This document shows positions 53,682 through 62,840 of a stretch of DNA of 64,000 bases, piece by piece; position 1 is the first letter of the stretch; each line of letters opens with the position of its first letter. The position numbers and the translations under genes are program-made. The stretch is from Acetatifactor sp. (lineage in GTDB: Bacteria; Bacillota; Clostridia; Lachnospirales; Lachnospiraceae). The notes below the pieces were generated by a model. It saw only the letters and a program-made list of their open reading frames with translations, was not told where the DNA came from and searched no databases. The stretch spans positions 62,001 to 126,000 of the forward strand of contig JAILHH010000025.1 in NCBI GenBank assembly GCA_024695935.1, in the 5' to 3' direction.

Positions 53682-53719
53682 AAATCCCGAGTTTGCTTTT
53701 TATTGCAAGCTCGGGATTT
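53682..53719 (+). terminator. Terminator of the sugar phosphorylase operon
   Basis: A 15-bp stem AAATCCCGAGTTTGC/GCAAGCTCGGGATTT (one G:T) with an 8-base loop followed by TCCGTTTAG. It lies between converging genes and may also serve rsmE. Confidence 0.87.
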
Positions 53720-53742
53720 TCCGTTTAGTTTAATTAGCTTTA

Positions 53743-54489
53743 TCACTCTTCCAGCAGGTACATGATGATACTGAGTATTGTCATGCCGGCGGTCTCTGTC
53801 CGAAGTATCCTCTTTCCAAGGGTAATGGGCTCTATGCCTTTTGAGAGGGCTTTTTCTATCTCGCTCTCATCAAAGCCTCCCTCGGGTCCGATGAATATGG
53901 CAACATCCCGGCCGCTCTTTATACTGCCAAGTATTTCCTTTGTCTTTGCCATACCTTCCGCAAGTTCATAGGGAATGACTTTTACGTCCATTTCCGATGC
54001 AAGGTTTAGTGCCTCACCGAAAGTCTTTATGCCACTGACCTCAGGGATCACGTCTCTTTTAGATTGCTTTGCGGCAGCTTCCGCGATTCCCTGCCATCTT
54101 GTTATCTTGTTCTTTGCTCTCTTTTCATCAAGCTTTACAACACATCTCTTCGTCTCCACCGGGATAATACTGTAAGCCCCAAGCTCCACTGCCTTTTGGA
54201 TGATAAATTCCATCTTGTCGCCCTTTGGAAGTGCCTGGAAAAGGTGGATCTTTGCGGGAAGCTCCACACCATCCTCCTTGATGAATCTAAGCTCGCAAAG
54301 AATCCTTTCATCATCAAGTTCCAATATGCCGCAGCGATAATCTCTGCCGTCTGTTCCGTTTGAGACAGAGATTTCCTCGCCTTCCCTCATACGGAGCACG
54401 TTTTTTATATGATTTACGTCGCTGCCGGTTATGGTGACGCGCTTTGTTTCAACGCTTATCTGTGAATCATCCACATAGAATCGATACAT
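53743..54489 (-). CDS. rsmE: 16S rRNA m3U1498 methyltransferase
   Basis: A 248-residue SPOUT-class methyltransferase that modifies U1498 of 16S rRNA. The N-terminal PUA-like part (KRVTITGSDVNHIKNVLRMREGEEISVSNGTDGRDY) and the C-terminal trefoil knot (VAIFIGPEGGFDESEIEKALSKGIEPITLGKRILRTETAGMTILSIIMYLLEE) are typical. It is the last gene on the minus strand after prmA, but a 277-base gap containing copy B of the structured repeat separates them; the prmA-rsmE order itself is conserved in Firmicutes. Confidence 0.95.
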   Translation of the reverse strand: MYRFYVDDSQISVETKRVTITGSDVNHIKNVLRMREGEEISVSNGTDGRDYRCGILELDDERILCELRFIKEDGVELPAKIHLFQALPKGDKMEFIIQKAVELGAYSIIPVETKRCVVKLDEKRAKNKITRWQGIAEAAAKQSKRDVIPEVSGIKTFGEALNLASEMDVKVIPYELAEGMAKTKEILGSIKSGRDVAIFIGPEGGFDESEIEKALSKGIEPITLGKRILRTETAGMTILSIIMYLLEE

Positions 54490-54541
54490 GGTCTCTCTCC
54501 AACTATTTCATCCGAAGAATGATCGGATTTTTGTTTATTCT

Positions 54542-54592
54542 CGAAGCGGGCCCCGTCTGCAGGGCGCCAGTCGCTCAGACAGGACCCGCTTC
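54542..54592. repeat. Inverted partial copy of the structured repeat
   Basis: This stretch is close to the reverse complement of the 3' half of copy B (54676-54728): it contains GTCTGCAGGGCGCCAGTCGC and CAGACAGG. It is also a hairpin by itself, with CGAAGCGGG and CCCGCTTCG ends. Together with copy B it forms a larger inverted pair of the REP/BIME kind. Confidence 0.75.
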
Positions 54593-54613
54593 GTTTGTAT
54601 AGCTAACACTCGA

Positions 54614-54728
54614 GAAGAAGCGGGAGGCTGTAGGGATGCCACCAAGCGAGTTACGCAGACGCGAGGGTTTACCCGAAGCGGCGAGGACTGTCTGAGCGAC
54701 TGGCGCCCTGCAGACAGGACCCGCTTCG
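54614..54728. repeat. Structured dispersed repeat, copy B
   Basis: A 115-base G/C-rich element nearly identical to copy A at 27774-27887. The first 39 bases differ at one position, and the central hairpin differs in compensating fashion (GGGT-TT-ACCC here). End stem GAAGCGGG/CCCGCTTC is fully paired in this copy. It sits between prmA and rsmE, so it may be part of their transcript. Function unknown. Confidence 0.8.
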
Positions 54729-54766
54729 GATACTACAAAAAAACATGTTAATGGTCAGAAGGTAAA

Positions 54767-55756
54767 CTAGTCATTTTTTCTTGCGGTGACACTTACCCAC
54801 TCACCCTGGTATGTAACTTCAAGGATCTCGAGGCCTGCTACCTCAACTGCGTCTCTGACCACCTGCTCCTTGTCATTGATGATTCCGGAGGTGATATAGA
54901 TTCCGCCTTTTTTGAGTTGGTGGCAGATCACCGGTGTAAGGGGTACCAGGACATCTGCGAGGATATTTGCGACAACTATGTCATATTTGTCATATCCAAC
55001 CTTGTCCTGGGTCTCTTTGTCGTTTATAATATTTCCTATCATCATGTCAAAGTCCTTGACATTGATGCCGTTTGCCTCACAGTTTTCCGCAACCGCTTCC
55101 ACTGCACAGGGATCTAAGTCTGTACCCACGCAGTGCTTTGCCCCGAACATAAGAGAGAGAATGGCCAGGATTCCGCTACCTGTACCCACGTCCAAGAGCT
55201 CTGTCTCAGGGGTGATAAACTTTCTGAGCTGTCTGATGCACAGCTGTGTCGTCTCATGCATTCCTGTTCCGAATGCTGTTCCCGGATCTATATGCAGGAC
55301 CATCTTTGCCTCATCCTCAGGTTTTATGTCCTCCCATGACGGAATGACAAGAATGTCATCTATATAAAACTGGTGGAAAAACTGTTTCCAGTTGTTGATC
55401 CAGTCGATATCTTCTGTCTCGTCAACCTCCACGCTTCCCTCTCCTATGTCACAGAACATCCTCAGGTCTTCAAGCTCGTTTTTTACACCTTCCAGGATCT
55501 GTTCTTTTGTGACGGACTCGCCGTTAAGTTCCAGCCTGCCGTCTTCTTTTTCTTCCACAAAAAAGCTTAAGAATGCGATGCCGTCATCCTCCGGTCCGTC
55601 AGGAAGGATATCCACAAACATCTGCTCCTTTTCAAGCGCCGTGAGAGGGATCTTGTCCTCGATCTGGGCGCCCTCAAGGCCGTAATCATAAAGGGTGCTG
55701 ATAATGATGTCCTCTGCTCCCGTAACTGTCTTTACTCTAAATTTAACCCACTTCAT
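54767..55756 (-). CDS. prmA: Ribosomal protein L11 methyltransferase
   Basis: A 329-residue PrmA. An N-terminal substrate-recognition domain (about 1-150, with WINNWKQFFHQFYIDDILVIPSWE) precedes a SAM-binding domain with TELLDVGTGSGILAILSLMFGAKHCVGTDLDPCAVEAVAENCEANGI and the NILADVLVPL motif. DPGTAFGTGMHETTQLC is the family hallmark. It methylates lysines of ribosomal protein L11. It follows dnaJ as in many Firmicutes, but behind a strong terminator and an extended -10 promoter, so it may be partly independent of heat-shock control. Confidence 0.96.
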   Translation of the reverse strand: MKWVKFRVKTVTGAEDIIISTLYDYGLEGAQIEDKIPLTALEKEQMFVDILPDGPEDDGIAFLSFFVEEKEDGRLELNGESVTKEQILEGVKNELEDLRMFCDIGEGSVEVDETEDIDWINNWKQFFHQFYIDDILVIPSWEDIKPEDEAKMVLHIDPGTAFGTGMHETTQLCIRQLRKFITPETELLDVGTGSGILAILSLMFGAKHCVGTDLDPCAVEAVAENCEANGINVKDFDMMIGNIINDKETQDKVGYDKYDIVVANILADVLVPLTPVICHQLKKGGIYITSGIINDKEQVVRDAVEVAGLEILEVTYQGEWVSVTARKND

Positions 55757-55883
55757 GGTAATTCCTCCTGTATATATTCTGATCTAAAAACGGTAATTAA
55801 ATGCGCAGCTGTCTTATAAATCGTCTGACCAGCCTTTCCACATATATTCACTTTAATCCGCAAACGGTACGAATTTCCTCACT

Positions 55884-55892
55884 ATTATACCA
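55884..55892 (-). promoter_or_regulatory. Extended -10 promoter of prmA
   Basis: TGGTATAAT on the minus strand (hexamer 55884-55889), about 125 bases upstream of the prmA start and just after the dnaJ terminator. No good -35 box. Confidence 0.6.
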
Positions 55893-55909
55893 TCAGGCCG
55901 TTATTAAAA

Positions 55910-55946
55910 AAAGTCGGTTTATGCCATAAGTGCAAAAACCGACTTT
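55910..55946 (-). terminator. Terminator of the hrcA-dnaJ operon
   Basis: An 11-bp stem AAAGTCGGTTT/AAACCGACTTT with a 15-base loop followed on the minus strand by TTTTTTAAT, 33 bases after the dnaJ stop. Confidence 0.88.
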
Positions 55947-55978
55947 CGTGTGTTTATTTTTTAATATGTCCGGCGAAC

Positions 55979-57145
55979 TTATTTCCAGAATTTCTTCTTT
56001 TTGCCGTCCTTGTCATCAGGGTCTGCATTTCCTGCGCGCTTTGCGGCATTAAGTGAATCATCTGTGAGTTCATCGAATCTCTTTAAGGCATCCTTTGCCT
56101 CCTGGGAGAGTTTCTCGGGAGTCTGGATCACCAGTGTTACATAGTGATCACCTCTAAGCTCCTTGTTTCTCACGGAAGGAACACCTTTGCCTTTTAGTCT
56201 GATCCTGGTCTCTGTCTGAGTGCCGGGTTTTACGTCGTAGATAACTTTTCCGTCAACGGTATCTATGAGCACTTCTCCGCCGAGGGCTGCGATCGCAAAT
56301 GAAATAGGCACTGTGGAATAAATATTCATCTGCTGACGCTGGAAAATGGGATGTCTTTGTACGATCACCTCAACCAATACGTCACCTCTTGCACCGCCGT
56401 TTACACCGGGCTCACCCAGGCCGGGCATTCTGGTGCACTGACCGTTATCTATACCTGCGGGAATATCCACTGAGTATTTCTTTCTCATGGGGATATATCC
56501 TGAACCTGAACAATCGGGGCATTTTTCCTTTACGATCTTGCCTGAGCCACCGCAGTCGGGACATGCTCTGACATTTCTCACTGTGCCAAAGAATGACTGG
56601 GATGTAAATACCACCTGACCCTTACCGCCACACTTGCTGCAGGTCACAGGGCTGGTTCCGGGTTTAGCTCCGGTACCGTTACACTTTTTACATGTCTCTT
56701 TGACTGTGATCTCTATTTCTTTTTTGCATCCGAATACCGCTTCTTCAAAGGAAAGTCTCACGCTGGTACGAAGACTTGCGCCCTTCATGGGGCCGTTGCC
56801 CGCAGCACTGCTCCTGCGACTTCCGCCACCAAAGAAATCTCCGAAAATATCTCCGAAAATATCCGTGAAATCCATTCCGCTGAAGTCGAATCCGCCGGCA
56901 CCGCCGCCTGCACCGCCTTCAAAGGCCGCATGTCCGAACTGGTCGTACTGACGTCTCTTGTCGGGGTCACTTAAAACCGCGTAAGCTTCGGAAGCTTCCT
57001 TGAATTTTACTTCAGCTTCCTTGTCGCCGGGATTCATATCCGGATGGTATTTTTTTGCCAGGGCACGATATGCTTTTTTTAACGCAGCATCGTCTGCATT
57101 TTTATCTACTCCGAGTACCTCGTAGTAGTCTCTCTTATCTGCCAT
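55979..57145 (-). CDS. dnaJ: Chaperone DnaJ
   Basis: A 388-residue type I DnaJ. It has the J domain with HPD ([11 protein letters not shown]), a Gly/Phe linker ([17 protein letters not shown]), a zinc region with four CxxCxGxG-type repeats ([32 protein letters not shown]) and C-terminal substrate domains. It stimulates DnaK ATPase and delivers unfolded proteins. The start at 57145 ([12 protein letters not shown]) suits GGAG; the ATG four codons earlier overlaps that site. It is separated from dnaK by 192 bases that contain a long hairpin. Confidence 0.97.
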   Translation of the reverse strand: MADKRDYYEVLGVDKNADDAALKKAYRALAKKYHPDMNPGDKEAEVKFKEASEAYAVLSDPDKRRQYDQFGHAAFEGGAGGGAGGFDFSGMDFTDIFGDIFGDFFGGGSRRSSAAGNGPMKGASLRTSVRLSFEEAVFGCKKEIEITVKETCKKCNGTGAKPGTSPVTCSKCGGKGQVVFTSQSFFGTVRNVRACPDCGGSGKIVKEKCPDCSGSGYIPMRKKYSVDIPAGIDNGQCTRMPGLGEPGVNGGARGDVLVEVIVQRHPIFQRQQMNIYSTVPISFAIAALGGEVLIDTVDGKVIYDVKPGTQTETRIRLKGKGVPSVRNKELRGDHYVTLVIQTPEKLSQEAKDALKRFDELTDDSLNAAKRAGNADPDDKDGKKKKFWK

Positions 57146-57227
57146 AATAATCTCCATCTTATTATATCTGAGCGTCGGTCAACAGTCCTCACGCCGGATA
57201 TATGCCCGAAAAAACCGGGATAAAAGT

Positions 57228-57280
57228 TTTCTAAGGCCGTTTTTGTACCGGCGTTTTCCTGTACAACACAGCCTTAGAAA
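57228..57280 (-). other. Nested hairpin between dnaK and dnaJ
   Basis: A perfect 10-bp stem TTTCTAAGGC/GCCTTAGAAA encloses a second stem TTGTAC/GTACAA. It lacks a clean T-run, so it is more likely an mRNA processing or stability element than a terminator; it lies 58 bases after the dnaK stop. Confidence 0.55.
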
Positions 57281-57337
57281 TTTATAACACATTATCTGCT
57301 GCTAATCAAAGGGATCAGCGCGGATTTAATTTTAATT

Positions 57338-59221
57338 TTAGACTTCTCTGAAGTCTCCGTCGATGACATCATCGTTGTTCTGAGTCTGATCGGCTCCTGC
57401 GCCTGCGTTCATGTCAGGACCTGCTGCACCCTGCGCACCTGCCTGAGCACCCTGAATGTTCTCGTACATCTTTGTGAACACGCCCTGTGCTGAAGTTGTA
57501 AGTTTCTCCTTTGCAGCCTTAAGCTCATCAAGATCTGCGTCAGAAGCGTTTGCAGGATCTGCCTTTACTCTCTCCAAAACTGCCTTTACTGCATCTACGT
57601 CAGCCTGAACCTGGCTTCTCTCTGAATCTGAAACCTTGTCGCCAACCTCTGACAATGCCTTCTCTGTCTGAGAAGCAAAGCTCTCTGCCTCGTTAACGGT
57701 TTCAACTGCTTCTTTCTTTTTCTTATCCTGAGCTTCAAACTCTGCAGCTTCCTTGATAGCCTTATCGATATCTTCATCAGACATGTTGGAACCGGCTGTG
57801 ATGGTGATGTGCTGCTCTTTTCCTGTTCCGAGATCCTTAGCGGATACGTTTACGATACCGTTTGCATCGATATCGAATGTAACCTCGATCTGAGGGATTC
57901 CTCTGGGAGCGGGAGCGATTCCGTCAAGTCTGAACTGTCCGAGGGACTTGTTGTCTCTTGCGAACTGTCTCTCACCCTGTACTACGTTGATATCAACTGC
58001 GGTCTGGTTATCTGCAGCTGTTGAGAATACCTGGCTCTTCTTTGTAGGGATAGTGGTATTTCTCTCGATAAGTCTGGTAGCAACACCACCCATGGTCTCG
58101 ATTGAGAGTGAAAGAGGAGTTACATCGAGAAGGAGGATATCACCTGCACCGGCATCGCCTGCAAGCTTACCACCCTGAACTGATGCACCGAGTGCAACAC
58201 ACTCATCGGGGTTAAGAGTCTTTGAAGGCTCCTTTCCTGTAAGCTGACGAACCTTGTCCTGAACTGCAGGGATACGTGTTGAGCCACCGACAAGAAGAAC
58301 CTGTCCAAGGTCTGCATTTGTAACGCCTGCATCCTTCATAGCGTTCTGAACGGGGATTGCTGTTCTGTCTACAAGATCTCTTGTAAGTTCATCAAATTTA
58401 GCTCTTGTGAGGTTCATATCAAAGTGCTTGGGTCCCTCGCTTGTAGCTGTGATGAAAGGAAGGTTGATATTTGTGGTCATAGCGCTTGAAAGCTCTTTCT
58501 TTGCCTTCTCAGCTGCTTCCTTTAATCTCTGCATAGCCATCTTATCTCCGGAAAGATCGATGCCCTCTGCTTTCTTGAACTCGTCAAGCATCCACTGGAT
58601 AACCTTGTTATCAAAGTCATCACCACCAAGGTGTGTATCACCATTTGTTGAGAGAACTTCGATGACACCGTCACCGATCTCGATAATGGAAACATCGAAT
58701 GTACCACCACCAAGGTCATATACCATGATCTTCTGCTCTTTTTCATTGTCAAGACCGTATGCCAAAGCTGCAGCGGTAGGCTCGTTGATGATTCTCTTTA
58801 CATCGAGTCCTGCGATCTTACCTGCATCCTTTGTAGCCTGACGCTGAGCATCGTTGAAATATGCGGGAACTGTGATAACAGCCTCTGTAACCTTCTCGCC
58901 GAGGTAGCTCTCAGCATCAGCCTTAAGCTTCTGAAGGATCATTGCAGAGATCTGCTGAGGTGAATAGTTCTTACCGTCAATGTTACGTCCGTGATCTGTA
59001 CCCATGTCTCTCTTGATGGAAGCGATGGTCTTTTCAGCGTTAGTAACGGCCTGACGTTTTGCAGGCTCACCTACAAGTCTGTCACCTGTCTTTGTGAATG
59101 CAACTACTGAAGGAGTTGTTCTTGCTCCCTCTGCGTTTGCGATAACTGAAGGCTTACCACCTTCCATTACAGCTACACAGCTGTTTGTTGTACCTAAGTC
59201 AATACCTATAATCTTACTCAT
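57338..59221 (-). CDS. dnaK: Chaperone DnaK (Hsp70)
   Basis: A 627-residue Hsp70. The ATPase domain begins [20 protein letters not shown], and phosphate and adenosine loops ([31 protein letters not shown]) are intact. The substrate domain ([23 protein letters not shown]) and a Gly/Ala-rich C-terminal tail ending [11 protein letters not shown] follow. It lacks the 24-residue insertion of Gram-negative DnaK, as in other Firmicutes. It lies 27 bases after grpE in the CIRCE-controlled operon. Confidence 0.98.
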   Translation of the reverse strand: MSKIIGIDLGTTNSCVAVMEGGKPSVIANAEGARTTPSVVAFTKTGDRLVGEPAKRQAVTNAEKTIASIKRDMGTDHGRNIDGKNYSPQQISAMILQKLKADAESYLGEKVTEAVITVPAYFNDAQRQATKDAGKIAGLDVKRIINEPTAAALAYGLDNEKEQKIMVYDLGGGTFDVSIIEIGDGVIEVLSTNGDTHLGGDDFDNKVIQWMLDEFKKAEGIDLSGDKMAMQRLKEAAEKAKKELSSAMTTNINLPFITATSEGPKHFDMNLTRAKFDELTRDLVDRTAIPVQNAMKDAGVTNADLGQVLLVGGSTRIPAVQDKVRQLTGKEPSKTLNPDECVALGASVQGGKLAGDAGAGDILLLDVTPLSLSIETMGGVATRLIERNTTIPTKKSQVFSTAADNQTAVDINVVQGERQFARDNKSLGQFRLDGIAPAPRGIPQIEVTFDIDANGIVNVSAKDLGTGKEQHITITAGSNMSDEDIDKAIKEAAEFEAQDKKKKEAVETVNEAESFASQTEKALSEVGDKVSDSERSQVQADVDAVKAVLERVKADPANASDADLDELKAAKEKLTTSAQGVFTKMYENIQGAQAGAQGAAGPDMNAGAGADQTQNNDDVIDGDFREV

Positions 59222-59248
59222 ATCTTTGTCCTCCTTAGACTAATATCC

Positions 59249-59872
59249 TTATTGATATACAGAAACCATACTGTGTCTGATGACACTGTCGTGGTACATA
59301 TAACCTTTTTGCAACTCTGCTGCAACAAGTCCTGACTGATCAGCCTCTCCTTCAACCTGCATTACCGCATTGTGAAGATCGGGATCAAATTCCTTGCCCA
59401 CAGCTTCGATGGCTTTTACACCCATCTTGTCAAACTCATCCATGAACTGTTTGTAGATCATTCTCATTCCGGCTACGAAGGCATCTCCCTCATCCTCGGG
59501 ATCCACAGTCTGAAGAGCTCTCTCAAAATTATCAACAATGGGAAGCATCTTTTCCACAACACTCTTTGCTCCCACATCGAACATCTGCTGCTTTTCTTTT
59601 TCGGAACGGTTTCTGAAGTTCTCAAACTCAGCCAGCTGCCTGACCACCTTGTCCTCCAGTTCCTTTATCTTTTCCTTTGCGGCATCGGCTTTTTTATCAG
59701 CCTTTTCTTTTTTCTTTGCCTCTTTTTTGTCTGCCTTACTTTCCTCGGCTTTCTCTTCCTTGCATGCCCCTGCATCCTCGCAGGTACATTCCGCGCTTTC
59801 GGCCTCAGGGTTTAGATTTTCATCTTCGCAGGTTTTCTTTTCTTCCTGCTCCAGATCTTTATTATCTGCCAT
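59249..59872 (-). CDS. grpE: Nucleotide exchange factor GrpE
   Basis: A 207-residue GrpE. The N-terminal third is acidic and lysine-rich and probably disordered (EEKKTCEDENLNPEAESAECTCEDAGACKEEKAEE); it carries several cysteines, which is unusual. A coiled coil follows and then the beta domain ending KGYMYHDSVIRHSMVSVYQ. VRQLAEFENFRNRSEKEKQQMFDVGAKSVVEKMLPIVDNFERAL is the family core. It exchanges ADP on DnaK. The gene abuts hrcA: its ATG follows directly at the hrcA stop. Confidence 0.96.
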   Translation of the reverse strand: MADNKDLEQEEKKTCEDENLNPEAESAECTCEDAGACKEEKAEESKADKKEAKKKEKADKKADAAKEKIKELEDKVVRQLAEFENFRNRSEKEKQQMFDVGAKSVVEKMLPIVDNFERALQTVDPEDEGDAFVAGMRMIYKQFMDEFDKMGVKAIEAVGKEFDPDLHNAVMQVEGEADQSGLVAAELQKGYMYHDSVIRHSMVSVYQ

Positions 59873-60913
59873 TTAAGGTCTTCCTTTCTCGTTTTTTTCT
59901 CTATAAATATCATCCAACTGATTCTGTAATGTTTTCAGTGTTCCGATGACCTTACCGTAATCCATTCGCTTGGGTCCCACGATTCCGATGGTTCCCTTCA
60001 TTCCGTCACCGAGCTCATATGTGGCCGTCACTACTGAACAGTCCTTCATGCTCTGCAGCTGATTTTCATCACCTATATAAACCTGAATCCTGTTCTCCGA
60101 ATCCTCATCATCCTGAAGGATCTCGTTTAACTGATTTTTTTCCTCAAATGCATTGATGAGTTCGCTTGCCTTTTGCTGGTCCGCAAGCTCCGGATATTTG
60201 AAAATATTGTTTGCTCCGCTGGTGTAGATCTCCAGGTCCTCATCACCCTTTATGGATTCTCCTACGGCATCGATGACTTCCGCTATGATCTCCGAATGAC
60301 TTCCCGCCTGGGACTTTAATTTTGTGATAATGGAAAGGCTTATCTCATCCATGGTCAGACCGTTTAAGTTGGTATTAAGGAGCATGTTCAACTTAAATAT
60401 GGTCTCGTCCGACAACTCTTCGTTAACTTCGATGATATTGTTCTTTATCACATTGCCCTCAACCACCACAACTGCCAGGATATGGCTGATGTCAACCTTC
60501 GACAGCTGAATGAATTTGACTTTGCTTCCCTTGGCCTTGGGAGCTGCTATCATGGTGGCATATTGAGTATTCTGAGCAAGCACTTTTACGACCTGCTTCA
60601 GCATGCTCTCCATTTTGTCCTGCCTCTCGATGAGCATGTCCTTCATCTCTGTGACTTCTCTTTCCTTGTCCTCCATCATGGAGTCAACATAGAATCGATA
60701 AGCACTGTCCGAGGGGATCCTGCCCGCAGAGGTATGTGGAGATAACAGATAGCCCATCTCTTCCAGGTCAGCCATCTCATTTCTGATGGTGGCCGGACTG
60801 AGTTCCAGATCCGTATATTTGGAAATGGTGCGGCTTCCTACCGGTTCGCCGGTTTCCAGATAGTTACGGATAACGGCCAGTAAAATTGTCTTTTTTCTCT
60901 CATCCAACTGCAT
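59873..60913 (-). CDS. hrcA: Heat-inducible repressor HrcA
   Basis: A 346-residue HrcA. The N-terminal winged helix (LLAVIRNYLETGEPVGSRTISKYTDLELSPATIRNEMADLEEMGYLLSPHTSAGRIPSDSAYRFYVDSMM) is the family hallmark and binds CIRCE. The GAF-like middle and C-terminal part (MKGTIGIVGPKRMDYGKVIGTLKTLQNQL) are typical. It represses its own operon, with GroEL assisting its folding in known systems. It is the first gene of hrcA-grpE-dnaK-dnaJ, with a perfect CIRCE element 24 bases upstream of the start. Confidence 0.97.
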   Translation of the reverse strand: MQLDERKKTILLAVIRNYLETGEPVGSRTISKYTDLELSPATIRNEMADLEEMGYLLSPHTSAGRIPSDSAYRFYVDSMMEDKEREVTEMKDMLIERQDKMESMLKQVVKVLAQNTQYATMIAAPKAKGSKVKFIQLSKVDISHILAVVVVEGNVIKNNIIEVNEELSDETIFKLNMLLNTNLNGLTMDEISLSIITKLKSQAGSHSEIIAEVIDAVGESIKGDEDLEIYTSGANNIFKYPELADQQKASELINAFEEKNQLNEILQDDEDSENRIQVYIGDENQLQSMKDCSVVTATYELGDGMKGTIGIVGPKRMDYGKVIGTLKTLQNQLDDIYREKNEKGRP

Positions 60914-60936
60914 CCGTTTCTCCTTTTCTCAGGCTG

Positions 60937-60963
60937 TTAGCACTCACGCATATGGAGTGCTAA
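60937..60963. promoter_or_regulatory. CIRCE operator
   Basis: TTAGCACTC-N9-GAGTGCTAA is a perfect match to the CIRCE consensus, directly downstream of the hrcA promoter. HrcA binds here and shuts off the chaperone operon. Confidence 0.98.
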
Positions 60964-60976
60964 CATCTACATTGAT

Positions 60977-61005
60977 AAGGTATCACTACCCCCATTAAGT
61001 GTCAA
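60977..61005 (-). promoter_or_regulatory. Promoter of the hrcA operon
   Basis: TTGACA (61000-61005), 17-base spacer, TACCTT (60977-60982) on the minus strand, 13 bases upstream of CIRCE, so the operator covers the start of transcription. Confidence 0.82.
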
Positions 61006-61094
61006 CTCATTTTTTGAAAAGAAAATCTAAAATAATTCTAAAGCGGAATCCGCTTCGGACGTTCAACAGTTCAAAATAACATTCTACTAAGAAA

Positions 61095-61124
61095 AAAGAG
61101 AATGCCTCAGGTGGCATTCTCTTT
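61095..61124 (-). terminator. Terminator behind the pseudogene
   Basis: A perfect 12-bp stem AAAGAGAATGCC/GGCATTCTCTTT with a 6-base loop and TTTC on the minus strand after the last arm, 24 bases after the stop. Confidence 0.88.
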
Positions 61125-61148
61125 ACATTTCGTAAGGGATATATTTTA

Positions 61149-61763
61149 CTAATACGAGATAGATACAGTACCAATTTTACCGACAACCATCTTATCATTT
61201 CCGACAAGCATTTTTATTATAAATGTCTCTGACCCACCCATAAGAACAGTATAATGCACATTCACTGTATATGTTGCTTCTGCAGGTTTTCTATTCGCAT
61301 AACTCTCATAGCTACGATTAATACCCACACTCATTTCACTATAACTTCCACCGATAACATTGCAAAATGGATCTTTTACAGCTATTATCCCATCATTGTG
61401 AGCATTCCAGTCTATTACATATGTTGCATAAAACCCGCCACTACATAATCCGTTAGAAACACTCAACTTTACGTCGCTAAATGTCGTTCGCATTGCGCTC
61501 ATTATTCCTATGTGGCTTGGTGACTCTCCTAATATATTTGTGTTATTGTCTTCAAGTTCAATGGTTTGTTGCAAAACAGAACCATCCTCAAAAACCATTC
61601 GCTTAACCTTATTTATTGTGGAATATTAAAATGGCATTGAATAAAACGCTTCAATATTTTCAGGCTTCATATTATCCCACATTTCTCCACGCTCGAGTTT
61701 TTCAATGAGAAGACGTTGAGTTTTACTAGGAACACCCAATTCTGTTAGGTTCCTTCTTTTCCC
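61149..61763 (-). pseudogene. Remnant of a secreted-protein gene with an in-frame stop
   Basis: One reading frame on the minus strand is open from 61763 but is broken by TAA at 61626-61628. Before the stop it encodes NLTELGVPSKTQRLLIEKLE and RGEMWDNMKPENIEAFYSMP; after it, YSTINKVKRMVFEDGSVLQQ and a 150-residue beta-rich domain (AEATYTVNVHYTVLMGGSETFIIKMLV). The layout resembles short secreted proteins of Gram-positive bacteria in which a helical N-terminal part is followed by VFEDGS and a beta domain. No start codon or signal peptide exists upstream: the frame closes at 61764-61766. It is therefore 5'-truncated and nonsense-mutated. A 149-residue product from ATG 61598 is possible but lacks a good ribosome site. 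Confidence 0.65.
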
Positions 61764-61838
61764 TTACACTCAATATTGTAATATGAATTATAGAAAAAAA
61801 ATTAATACATGTAATGATTTACGCTTTATTTGTCATTA

Positions 61839-62708
61839 TTAATACAGAATCAAAGTTGCAGAAAAAACATTTTCCTCAACATTATAAACGAAATCACCTT
61901 TGTCTTTCATAGCGTTAACTATACTCTTAATACCCAATCCATGACATTCAGAATTATTTTTTGTAGTTATAGGCATTCCGCTTTTATTAGTTTTGATTAC
62001 TCCCTGGAACGGGTTCTCCACAGTGATAAATATACGGTTGTCCCGCCTTTCTATATTTATATCTATATATTGTCTTCCTTTATTAACTTGCATAACAGCT
62101 TCAATAGCGTTATCAAGCATATTTCCAACGGCAACAATCACAGGAATGGTATTTAGTTTTTCATTCCGTGGAACTTGGATATTAACTTCTACAGCTATAC
62201 CTCTATTTCGCGCATAGTTGATTTTATAGTTCAACAAGTTATCCAACATAGAATTTCCGCTACTAATATATGTGTTCACATACAATTCTCCAAGCGTATC
62301 TTCTATCGCTTTTTTTAAATCATCATATTGTTCATTTTCTAATAGCGCTTCTAGTCCTATGAGTTGATTTTTCAGATCATGTTTGATCCGCGATATATTA
62401 TTTTTCACATTTTCACTGATATCAACTTCATTTTCATATCTCGCAATCTGTTCTTGTAGAAACTCGTTTTCCTTCTTTAACTCATTTTCCTTTCTGTATT
62501 TAATGCTAAGTAGTAAATAGGTTATGATTGACGCCAAAATAAGTATGATTTCAATAATAAGCTTCCCTACAGCACCAGGTTCAGATAACCTGGTTTGTAG
62601 TAGAAAGCACCAAATTAACAGCTCGATGATTATTAAATACTTTGTTTGCTGCCATCTTCTAGTAAGAATTAAAGTGATAATTAATACTGATATTAGTATC
62701 AAAAGCAT
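61839..62708 (-). CDS. GHKL sensor histidine kinase (AgrC-like)
   Basis: A 289-residue kinase. Two or three membrane helices at the N-terminus (LLILISVLIITLILT, YLIIIELLIWCFLLQ, LIIEIILILASIITYLLLSI) are followed by a coiled segment, the phospho-acceptor region (ISRIKHDLKNQLIGLEALLE, with the histidine in IKHDLKNQ) and a GHKL ATPase (AVGNMLDNAIEAV, HGLGIKSIVNAMKDKGD). It is short at the membrane end compared with AgrC. AGGAGAGG precedes the start. It follows a LytTR response regulator by 132 bases. No agrB or agrD is found in the window. Confidence 0.9.
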   Translation of the reverse strand: MLLILISVLIITLILTRRWQQTKYLIIIELLIWCFLLQTRLSEPGAVGKLIIEIILILASIITYLLLSIKYRKENELKKENEFLQEQIARYENEVDISENVKNNISRIKHDLKNQLIGLEALLENEQYDDLKKAIEDTLGELYVNTYISSGNSMLDNLLNYKINYARNRGIAVEVNIQVPRNEKLNTIPVIVAVGNMLDNAIEAVMQVNKGRQYIDINIERRDNRIFITVENPFQGVIKTNKSGMPITTKNNSECHGLGIKSIVNAMKDKGDFVYNVEENVFSATLILY

Positions 62709-62840
62709 AATGATTTACCTCTCCTTTCCGAGTCACACCAATTTTACTATGAATGATCCATCGTATAAAATCATTATTACCATAACACTCGGGACGCTCA
62801 TTATACTCTTATATGTAATAAAATAAAAAAAAATTGTAAT

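Noticed and set aside
54488..54751. 87-residue plus-strand open frame over repeat copy B
   Set aside because: It is the translation of the same non-coding repeat, with no ribosome binding site or protein-like conservation.
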